Source: an uncultured Collinsella sp. (GTDB lineage Bacteria > Actinomycetota > Coriobacteriia > Coriobacteriales > Coriobacteriaceae). Taken from it: 43,556 bases of DNA. The notes beneath the pieces are model-generated. The model worked only from the letters and a program-made list of their open reading frames with translations. It ran no database searches and was not told where the DNA came from. Made by a program: the position numbers and the translations under genes. Shown piece after piece: positions 37,500-43,556 of this stretch. The first letter of the stretch is position 1, and the number at the start of each line of letters is the position of its first letter. Location: the NCBI GenBank assembly GCA_900542175.1, contig UQNC01000014.1:1-43556 (forward strand), read 5' to 3'.

Positions 37500-38570
37500 C
37501 TACACCGGGCACGCCACTGTGGGCAAGCCTCGTCGCTCGTCAAAGCCAAAGACGATATTGGCGCACTGGACTGCTTGGCCCGCAGCGCCCTTGCACAGAT
37601 TGTCGATGGCGCCCGTCGCCACCAGCACGCCCGCGCGCTTGTTGAGCGCGAGGCCGATCTGGGCGGCGTTGGTGCCGACGACCGAAGCCGTCTTGGGCTG
37701 CTGACCGGCATCGAGTACGCGTACGAAGGTGCGACCGGCGTAGAACTGCTTGTAATGGTCGACAACGTCCTCAAGGGTCAAGGTATCGATAGCCTGCGGC
37801 GTAAGCGGCAGCGTCACCGTGGAGAGCAGACCACGCTTGAGCGGTGCCAGGTGCGGGGTAAAGACGACGCGATCGGTCAGGCCAAGGATTTGCTCAATCT
37901 CGGGCGTGTGGCGATGCTTGCCCACGCCATAGGCCTCCAAGTTCTCGTCGGCGCTACAAAAATGGGTGCGGGCGTTGCAGGACTTACCGGCGCCCGTCAC
38001 GCCGCTAATGGCATCGACAATCACGGGGCCGTTCTCTGCCACCCAGCCCGCACGCACGGCAGGAGCGGCAGCAAGGCTCGTTGCGGTGGGATAGCAGCCG
38101 GCGCAGGCGACCAAAACGGGCTTTCCGGCGGCATGACTGGAAGCAGCGGTCTCTAAGTCCTGGCAGAACAGCTCGGGCAGGCCGAAGGCACGTGTCTTGA
38201 GCAGCTCGGGGCTCGTGTGCTTGGCGGCATACCATGCCTCAAAGACGGACGGGTCGCTCAGACGGTAATCGGCCGAAAGATCAAAGCAGGAAACGCCCGC
38301 GGCAAGCAGGGCGGGCACCTGTGCCATGGCAGCCGTGTGCGGCACGGCAAGAAAAACCGCATCGCAGCTCTTGAGCTCGGGGGCGTCATGCGTGGTGAAA
38401 ACCAGATCGCTCACACCAGCAAAGCTCGGATACACCGCGGACAGCGGCTGGCCGGCATCGGCGTTGGACGTAATGGCAACAAGTTCAAACTCGGGATGAC
38501 CGAGGACGAGGCGAATGAGCTCGGCTCCGGCATATCCAGCCGCGCCGACGATTCCAACCTTCAAAGACAT
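37500..38570 (-). CDS. argC: N-acetyl-gamma-glutamyl-phosphate reductase
   Basis: ArgC reduces N-acetylglutamyl phosphate with NADPH. The 356-residue protein has the nucleotide-binding start VGIVGAAGYAGAELIRL (about 5-21), the catalytic Cys C159 in ACAGCYPTA, and SGVTGAGKSCNARTHF and KHRHTPEIEQ typical of the family. AGGAGT precedes the ATG. It is the first gene of argCJBD; a possible ARG box lies upstream at 38657-38692. Confidence 0.96.
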   Translation of the reverse strand: MSLKVGIVGAAGYAGAELIRLVLGHPEFELVAITSNADAGQPLSAVYPSFAGVSDLVFTTHDAPELKSCDAVFLAVPHTAAMAQVPALLAAGVSCFDLSADYRLSDPSVFEAWYAAKHTSPELLKTRAFGLPELFCQDLETAASSHAAGKPVLVACAGCYPTATSLAAAPAVRAGWVAENGPVIVDAISGVTGAGKSCNARTHFCSADENLEAYGVGKHRHTPEIEQILGLTDRVVFTPHLAPLKRGLLSTVTLPLTPQAIDTLTLEDVVDHYKQFYAGRTFVRVLDAGQQPKTASVVGTNAAQIGLALNKRAGVLVATGAIDNLCKGAAGQAVQCANIVFGFDERRGLPTVACPV

Positions 38571-38656
38571 ATCAGACTCCTTGTCTGCGATTTATGCACC
38601 GATGCGCATTTCGCAGCGGTCATTATGAAGTGGGTTGAAACTTTAGCACCAAAAGA

Positions 38657-38692
38657 TGCATGATTACGTAAATGGCTTGCATATTCATGCAT
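38657..38692 (-). promoter_or_regulatory. Possible ARG box upstream of argC
   Basis: TGCATGATTA (38657-38666) and TATTCATGCA (38682-38691) form an imperfect inverted repeat (9 of 10), and TTGCATATTCATGCAT (38677-38692) is itself near-palindromic. ArgR/AhrC sites in Gram-positives and Actinomycetes have similar TGCAT/ATTCA-type half-sites. No argR gene is in the window. Confidence 0.45.
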
Positions 38693-38736
38693 TGAAACAT
38701 TCCCGACACATTCGCTTGAAGGAATTGACAAATGGA

Positions 38737-38790
38737 GCGGGCCCCGTATTGACCGGCGCTCCTAACGGCGCCGGGCAATACGGGGCCCGC
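38737..38790 (-). terminator. Long hairpin after the PNPOx-like gene
   Basis: Arms GCGGGCCCCGTATTG/CAATACGGGGCCCGC enclose CCGGCGC/GGCGCCGG: about 22 bp in 54 nt. It lies between the 38828-39238 gene and the argC upstream region. The following T run on the minus strand is weak (TCCATTTGTC). Confidence 0.6.
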
Positions 38791-38827
38791 CCATGCGAAA
38801 ACCAAGTTGTTAGGATGAGCCAGCTGG

Positions 38828-39238
38828 CTAGAGCTCGACCGGCACCCATTCGTCGTGATTGCAGATAAAAGCCTCGGGATCCTCGACGCTAAAGAAGACG
38901 AGCGTGGGGTCGTTAGGCCCCTCATAGTGCTCGCCCAGGTGCTCTAGATGCTTCCACCCGGCTTCGCGCATTTCGCCTAAAGCCCGGTCATCCAAGCCGG
39001 CACGCCCGCGCAAGATAAGCCAGCCATGGCCCGGCCACCAACTCGTGGCCTCAAAACGCTGGTTTTGCAGCAGCTCTTGCCACACATCTTTGGTGCGCGC
39101 TGTTACAAACCACAGCTTGCCATCCTGGATCTGCGCAAACGAAAACGGACGCACATGAGGCTGTCCGTCAACGCTCGTCGCCAAATACCATGCCGGCACC
39201 GACGTCAGATACTCCAACACCGTATTCAATCCGTCCAC
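38828..39238 (-). CDS. Pyridoxamine 5'-phosphate oxidase-like (flavin-binding split-barrel) protein
   Basis: The 136-residue protein has the split-barrel fold pattern of the pyridoxamine-phosphate-oxidase superfamily: VPAWYLATSVDGQPHVRPFSF near residues 14-34 and DGKLWFVTARTKDVWQEL near 39-56. Small stand-alone members bind FMN, F420 or haem and often have no known substrate. It is about 40% similar to the next gene upstream (39280-39726), so the pair arose by tandem duplication. I cannot tell cofactor or activity. Confidence 0.8.
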   Translation of the reverse strand: MDGLNTVLEYLTSVPAWYLATSVDGQPHVRPFSFAQIQDGKLWFVTARTKDVWQELLQNQRFEATSWWPGHGWLILRGRAGLDDRALGEMREAGWKHLEHLGEHYEGPNDPTLVFFSVEDPEAFICNHDEWVPVEL

Positions 39239-39279
39239 GGTTCCTCCTGCCGCTAGCTCATTTGACTGGTTGGTAAACG

Positions 39280-39726
39280 TTAGAGCTCCAGGCGCTCCTC
39301 GCTGCCGTCGATATCACAGAAGCGCGCGGCAATGTTGCGGACCGAAAAGAAAGCAAGGCGGCCGTCGTTGGCACTCTCGTGTTCCTCGCCGATGCCCACC
39401 ATGTGCTTAAAACCCGCTTGACGCACCTTGTCGCTCGCAACCGCGTCGTCCTCAAGTGCGGCCTCGCCGGTCAACACGATCCAACATTCCCCCGGCTTCC
39501 AGCCCGAGAGCTCAAACTTGGGATTCGCACTCAGCTCCGCCCACACATCCTTGTCGCGCGACGTGCAAAACCACAGCTTACCGTCATCGACCATGGCAAA
39601 CGAAAACGGCCTCACGCGAGGCTGATGCCCGTCGGTCACATCGGTCGTGGCCAGATACCACGCCGGAATGCGCCTGAGATACGAACAGGCGCGCTCAAGC
39701 TGAGCCGTGCGGTCGTTGTCGGTCAT
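39280..39726 (-). CDS. Pyridoxamine 5'-phosphate oxidase-like protein, tandem paralogue
   Basis: The 148-residue protein is collinear with its neighbour at 38828-39238: IPAWYLATTDVTDGHQPRVR, then DGKLWFCTSRDKDVWAEL, and a similar tail (AFFSVRN...). It is 12 residues longer, at the start and in the first strand. Both genes are on the minus strand with a 41-nt gap and ecfT 30 nt upstream, so they may be read with the riboflavin transporter. A flavin-binding role would make sense there, but this is inference. Confidence 0.8.
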   Translation of the reverse strand: MTDNDRTAQLERACSYLRRIPAWYLATTDVTDGHQPRVRPFSFAMVDDGKLWFCTSRDKDVWAELSANPKFELSGWKPGECWIVLTGEAALEDDAVASDKVRQAGFKHMVGIGEEHESANDGRLAFFSVRNIAARFCDIDGSEERLEL

Positions 39727-39756
39727 AGGGGCCCCTTTCTTGCGCTCGAATCGCGC

Positions 39757-40557
39757 CTAAACAAGTTGAAGGTTGACGACGATGACACACGCAAGCAGCA
39801 GCATCGTCACAACCGCAGCCAGCGCATCCCCGCGGCGAAATGCAAGTGCATGCAGACGCGTGCGGCCCTGCTCGCCGTGATAGCAGCGTGCATCCATGGC
39901 GGCAGACAACGTCTCGGCATGACGGAACACGCCCGTGAACAGTGGAATCGCCACACTGCCGAGCATACGCACGCCGCCGAGCTGGCCACCCGTTACGCGT
40001 GCGCCGCGGCTTGCCTGCGCGTCCGCCGTCTGCTTCATCTCGGTGGCAAACTGCGGCATAAAGCGCAACGCGATGCCCATGATCATGCCGAGCTCATGCG
40101 CAGGGAGCCCCACGCGCGCAAACGGTGCGAGCAGGCGCTCAAAGCCCGCGGTGAGGTCGAGCGTAGGCGTGGTGAGCGTAATGGCGCTCATGCCGGCCAT
40201 CATCAAGGTCAGGCGGCACGCCATAAAGACGGCGGAATGCAGCGAGCCCTCGCTTATCTGCAAAAAGCCGAGCTGCCACAGGATGCGCCCACTCTGATCG
40301 GTAAACAAGTTGAGCACCGCGACCACGACGACGATTGCCAGCAGCGGCGCCATCGACGACAGAACGCGACGAGCCGGCACCCGGGACACGGCATAGATCA
40401 GCACGACGAAAATTGCGACAGGAGCCAGTCCGCGGAAGCCGCCGACGGTCAGCGTCGTGATTAAAAACACAAAGCCCAGGAGCAGCTTGGTGCGCGGATC
40501 CAGGCGATGGATCGCACTATCGCTCGGATAGTAGCTGCCAAACGAAAACGCCTCCAT
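39757..40557 (-). CDS. ecfT: ECF transporter transmembrane subunit EcfT
   Basis: EcfT is the membrane scaffold that links the substrate-binding S component to the two ATPases in energy-coupling-factor vitamin transporters. The 266-residue protein has about five membrane segments. It has the two family coupling motifs of the X-R-G type in its C-terminal half (QASRGARV near 183-190 and AMDARCYHG near 221-229), and the start LDPRTKLL. Its ATG overlaps the ecfA stop (TAATG). It is the third gene of ribU-ecfA-ecfT. Confidence 0.93.
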   Translation of the reverse strand: MEAFSFGSYYPSDSAIHRLDPRTKLLLGFVFLITTLTVGGFRGLAPVAIFVVLIYAVSRVPARRVLSSMAPLLAIVVVVAVLNLFTDQSGRILWQLGFLQISEGSLHSAVFMACRLTLMMAGMSAITLTTPTLDLTAGFERLLAPFARVGLPAHELGMIMGIALRFMPQFATEMKQTADAQASRGARVTGGQLGGVRMLGSVAIPLFTGVFRHAETLSAAMDARCYHGEQGRTRLHALAFRRGDALAAVVTMLLLACVIVVNLQLV

Positions 40558-42461
40558 TAGCAGCCCTCCTCTCGCGCGACCGTCTTGGATTTAGCAATGT
40601 CCGCGACGTTAGAAGGACCGTCCGAGCGACCGATTAGCAGGTCCACCAACTCGTCTGCCAGCGACTCAACCGTATAGAGCCCGCCGCAACGCAGCGGCAC
40701 GCCCGCCTCCGCGAGCGCCAACGCCATGCGCTGGGCAGCAGGTACGCCCAAGCCGATCGACTTGAGCTCATCGGCATGTGCAAACACCTGCGCGGGGGTT
40801 CCCTCTGCAAACACCGCACCTTCGTTCATCACGACGATGCGGTCGCAGCAATTGGCCAGGTCATCCATACTATGCGAAACCATGACAACGGTCAGGCCAT
40901 CGCGGTGAAGTCGATCGATAAGCTCAAGGAAATCCCTGTGCGCAGCCGGATCGAGCCCCGCCATGGGTTCATCGAGCACCAGGACTTCGGGCTCCATGGC
41001 GAGCACACCGGCGAATGCCACACGCCGTTGCTGACCGCCCGAAAGCTCAAAGGGACTCTTGTCGCCGACCGTAGAAAGGTCGAGGCCCACGCGCGAGAGC
41101 GACGACTCGACGCGACGGTCGACTTCATCTTGCGGCAAGCCAAGGTTGTGCGGGCCAAACGCCACGTCCTGCGTCACGGTTTCGGCAAACAGCTGACGCT
41201 CGGGATATTGAAACACCACGCCGACCTTGGCCTTAACCGCGGCGGCATCTTTCTTGTTTGCCAGGTCGAGCCCCAGCGCGCGAACGAATCCCTCCTGGGG
41301 GCGAATCAAACCGTTGAGATGCTGGACTAGCGTCGACTTACCCGAACCGGTATGACCTGCCAAGCCCAGGAACTCGCCGCGACGCACCGTCAGCGATACA
41401 TCGCGCAGCGCCCACGGGCTGCTGGGGTCGTTTCCCCAGAGAGCCTGTTTGCTCGATTTGCCCGCAACGGCCGAGCGCTTATGCCAGCGGCGACGCTCGC
41501 GCGGACTGAGCGAATAACTGTACGAAACATGGGATAGCTCGATGACGGGCTCCGACGCGTTGCCCTCGTTGTCTACCGGAACAGTGCCGTCAGCGATTTC
41601 CAACTGGGACGCGGAAGGCCGCCCTGCGGTGTCTTCCCCACTCCGGTCGGCATATACCTGCGCAATCTCGGCGACCATATCCGCCTCGCGCACCTGCGCA
41701 TGAACGGGCACGCCCTTCGCACGAAGCGCCGTGCCCAAGCAGCACGACGCCGGCATATCCAGGTTGAGCTCCGCGAGCTCATCTGCCCGCGTCAGAATCT
41801 CCTCGGGCGTACCGAGCATGGCAACGCGCCCCGCCCGAAATACCGCGACACGATCGGCCTCGGCGGCCTCTTCCATAAAGTGCGTAATCATCACGATGGT
41901 CATGCCGCGATCGTGCAACGCGTGGCAAGCCTTCATGAGGCCCTTGCGTCCACGCGGATCGAGCATCGAAGAAGCCTCGTCCAAGATGAGCACGCGCGGT
42001 TCCATGGCGAGCACACCGGCAAGCGCCACGCGCTGCTTTTGGCCACCCGAGAGCGCGTGGGTCTCGTGGCGCTCAAAGCCCACCAGGCCCACGCCCTTCA
42101 GCGCCTCGCGTACACGCTGTACTATTTGTGCCGATGGCACGCCAAGGTTTTCGGGACCAAACGCAATGTCATCTTCGACAAGCGTTGCCACCAGCTGGTC
42201 GTCGGGATTCTGGAATACCATGCCCGCGGTCGAACGAATGTCGTAGACCAGCTCGGGGTCGGACGCATCCATGCCGTTGATGCGTACCGTGCCCGCATCG
42301 GGCTGCAACAGCGCATTCAGATGCTTGGCAAACGTCGACTTGCCCGACCCATTGCCACCGAGGATGCAGAAAAACTCCCCGTCCTCGATGTTCAGATCGA
42401 CACCGTCGAGTGCCGACACGGCACCGTCATAGCTAAAGGAAACGCCCCGACACTCAATCAT
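40557..42461 (-). CDS. Fused ECF transporter ATPase (EcfA-EcfA')
   Basis: Two ABC ATPase domains in one 634-residue chain, replacing the usual pair EcfA1/EcfA2. Domain 1 has Walker A GGNGSGKST (35-43), signature LSGGQKQR (137-144) and Walker B LILDEASSMLD (158-168). After a roughly 65-residue linker, domain 2 has GHTGSGKST (369-377), LSGGQQRR and LVLDEPMAGLD. Both catalytic Glu residues are present, so both sites could hydrolyse ATP. Domain 1 has Ser where most have Pro after DEA. Its start overlaps the ribU stop by 4 nt (ATGA). Confidence 0.94.
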   Translation of the reverse strand: MIECRGVSFSYDGAVSALDGVDLNIEDGEFFCILGGNGSGKSTFAKHLNALLQPDAGTVRINGMDASDPELVYDIRSTAGMVFQNPDDQLVATLVEDDIAFGPENLGVPSAQIVQRVREALKGVGLVGFERHETHALSGGQKQRVALAGVLAMEPRVLILDEASSMLDPRGRKGLMKACHALHDRGMTIVMITHFMEEAAEADRVAVFRAGRVAMLGTPEEILTRADELAELNLDMPASCCLGTALRAKGVPVHAQVREADMVAEIAQVYADRSGEDTAGRPSASQLEIADGTVPVDNEGNASEPVIELSHVSYSYSLSPRERRRWHKRSAVAGKSSKQALWGNDPSSPWALRDVSLTVRRGEFLGLAGHTGSGKSTLVQHLNGLIRPQEGFVRALGLDLANKKDAAAVKAKVGVVFQYPERQLFAETVTQDVAFGPHNLGLPQDEVDRRVESSLSRVGLDLSTVGDKSPFELSGGQQRRVAFAGVLAMEPEVLVLDEPMAGLDPAAHRDFLELIDRLHRDGLTVVMVSHSMDDLANCCDRIVVMNEGAVFAEGTPAQVFAHADELKSIGLGVPAAQRMALALAEAGVPLRCGGLYTVESLADELVDLLIGRSDGPSNVADIAKSKTVAREEGC

Positions 42462-43048
42462 GCGCGGCCTTTGACCTGGTCCTTTTTAGGCGTGATGAGG
42501 TTGGAGACCGCCTTGTACACTGCAAGCGTCAATACCGAGTTAAGCACGGTCTTGATAAGGTTGAACGGCAGCACGGCAGGAATCATGAGCGGGGCGATCA
42601 CATCGACCGAGCCATACCAGAACCATACGCCAATGGTAAGGTTAGCGACCATAGACAGCGCCGTAGCGGCAATGACACCGAACACTAGGCCAATCACGGC
42701 ACCCTTATAGGTATGCATCTTCTGGTACACGATAGCCGCGGGCAGAATGTAGCCCAGCGTAGCCACCAGGTTCATAAGTGCGCCGACCCAATCGCCCGTG
42801 GTAAGCGCATGGATAACAATCGCCATAGCGGCAACAGCAGTGCCGGCGCCAGGGCCATACGCAAATCCACACACCATCGCCGGCACCAGCGACGGGTCAT
42901 ACGTCAAAAACGGCGCCGAAGGAAGGATGGGCAGCTGCACATACATAAACAGGGCGCCCAAGGCGCACATCAGCGCCATGGTAACGAGCTGTTTGGTGCT
43001 CCACCTATTCGTGTTCTCAAAATGGATATGCTGCGACTGTTCAGACAT
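42458..43048 (-). CDS. ribU: Riboflavin ECF transporter S component RibU
   Basis: RibU binds riboflavin and docks with EcfT-EcfA for import. The 196-residue protein has about six membrane segments. The family motif FLTYDPSLVPAMVCGF lies in the first loop (about residues 50-65), with a Lys/Arg-rich end. The start at 43048 (MSEQSQ) is chosen because AGGTGA is 8 nt upstream; an earlier ATG at 43069 overlaps the riboswitch. The FMN riboswitch directly upstream supports riboflavin as substrate. It starts the ribU-ecfA-ecfT unit. Confidence 0.93.
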   Translation of the reverse strand: MSEQSQHIHFENTNRWSTKQLVTMALMCALGALFMYVQLPILPSAPFLTYDPSLVPAMVCGFAYGPGAGTAVAAMAIVIHALTTGDWVGALMNLVATLGYILPAAIVYQKMHTYKGAVIGLVFGVIAATALSMVANLTIGVWFWYGSVDVIAPLMIPAVLPFNLIKTVLNSVLTLAVYKAVSNLITPKKDQVKGRA

Positions 43049-43063
43049 AAGATCACCTGCCTC

Positions 43064-43240
43064 TTTCATCCGGACTCTAACCGTTGGTACTGGAATCTCA
43101 CCAGTTCAGCCGGCATGCGAACCAACACACGCTCGGGTCGCGGACTCATCGGCTCGGTCGCAGACGCCTCGCCTGCTCCGCGGCACCCCTTTGGCACCGC
43201 CCGATTTACCGCCAGTGGGGAATTCCACCCCGCCCTGAAA
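43064..43240 (-). ncRNA. FMN riboswitch (RFN element)
   Basis: On the minus strand the element opens with AGGGCGGGGTGGAATTCCCC and ACTGGCGGTAAATC. It closes with CTGGTGAGATTCCAGTACC and AGAGTCCGGATGAAAGAGG, all hallmarks of the FMN aptamer. P1 pairs TTTCA (43236-43240) with TGAAA (43064-43068). The ribU ribosome site follows within 10 nt and no terminator lies between, so control is probably at translation start. FMN binding turning off riboflavin uptake is known for the family. Confidence 0.97.
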
Positions 43241-43251
43241 CAGCACTTGCA

Positions 43252-43279
43252 AGTGTAGCACGAGCAATCGTTCGCGCAA
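43252..43279 (-). promoter_or_regulatory. Promoter of the ribU operon
   Basis: Minus-strand TTGCGC (43274-43279) is 16 nt from TACACT (43252-43257). Transcription would start near 43245, just before the riboswitch aptamer. Confidence 0.6.
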
Positions 43280-43356
43280 GTATGCCGAGGGTAATTTGTG
43301 GTGGGGATCAGTTGCCACAACAACCACGTTCCCCACCCATCCCAAAGTAGCGCGCC

Positions 43357-43377
43357 TTTCGCGGCAAAGCCGCGAAA
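43357..43377. repeat. Hairpin upstream of the ribU promoter
   Basis: Palindrome TTTCGCGGC/GCCGCGAAA with a 3-nt loop. Another stem, GGTGGGGA/TCCCCACC, flanks 43301-43338. No gene is seen in 43280-43519. Confidence 0.5.
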
Positions 43378-43519
43378 CAGCGACCGGGACACGTATTCCC
43401 AACAACCAAGTCCTCCGCCCACGCCGACCTCAAGGCCGTAAACGCAGGGAATCCGGGGGCGTGACGGGGGCTTCTCTCCGGAACATTCCGCACTGATATT
43501 GTCTGTATTGAAGACGTCG

Positions 43520-43556
43520 ATGATGCGCCCGTATACCATTGACGTCGACACCATCA
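43520..43556 (+). CDS. Possible start of a plus-strand gene cut by the window edge
   Basis: From ATGATG at 43520 the plus strand reads MMRPYTIDVDTI to the window edge with GC-rich third positions. Only 12 codons are visible and the ribosome site is weak (GAAG). The reading is tentative; a minus-strand open frame also covers this stretch but shows no recognisable domain. Confidence 0.25.
   Translation, partial: MMRPYTIDVDTI

Noticed and set aside
43066..43554. Minus-strand open frame of 162 codons at the right edge
   Set aside because: It covers the FMN riboswitch and the ribU promoter and shows no recognisable domain; the part beyond the riboswitch could still be the end of something cut by the window, but I cannot support it.

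Overview
The window looks like part of the chromosome of a high-GC member of the Coriobacteriia (Actinomycetota), most likely Collinsella or a close relative. This rests on protein style, GC-rich codon use and gene content; no database search was possible. Almost every gene is on the minus strand. The plus strand carries only mntP, a hipBA toxin-antitoxin pair, one tRNA-Val and perhaps a gene starting at the right edge.

Right-to-left on the minus strand the layout is: an FMN-riboswitch-controlled riboflavin ECF transporter (ribU, a fused ecfA-ecfA ATPase, ecfT); two tandem pyridoxamine-phosphate-oxidase-like proteins; an arginine operon argC-argJ-argB-argD; a repeat-rich region with plus-strand tRNA-Val; asnB; murE; a HAD phosphatase; murI-rph-rdgB-dtd; veg-ispE; tRNA-Pro; tatA; greA-lysS; a ThrE-type exporter; clpC; pepD; then hipBA and mntP on the plus strand; disA-ispD-ispF-cysS-rlmB-yacP; a tRNA-Thr; a tRNA-Tyr/Thr/Met cluster with tuf; and rpmG, tRNA-Trp, secE, nusG, rplK, rplA at the left edge.

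Much of this is a compact version of gene orders I know from Bacillus subtilis: lysS...clpC...disA-ispD-ispF...cysS...rlmB-yacP...rpmG-secE-nusG-rplK-rplA, plus veg...ispE and murI...rph-rdgB. The tRNA-tuf-secE order also recalls the E. coli tufB locus. The hipBA-mntP block interrupts the core between clpC and disA and reads as an accessory insertion. Functions present are translation and its quality control (tRNAs, CysRS, LysRS, EF-Tu, Dtd, RlmB, ribosomal proteins), transcription elongation (NusG, GreA), isoprenoid precursors (IspD, E, F), cell wall (MurE, MurI), arginine synthesis and two riboswitch-controlled transport genes.

The unusual material is mostly intergenic: a 184-bp tandem repeat that carries the 3' end of tRNA-Val in each copy; an AT-rich segment bounded by 14-bp inverted repeats; a three-member family of folded elements with covarying stems and a conserved internal loop; two families of dispersed palindromes, one carrying DnaA-box-like sequences; and a matching hairpin directly after both lysS and dtd. 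At protein level the main oddities are a lysyl-tRNA synthetase with a C-terminal tRNA-binding domain and a fused double ECF ATPase.
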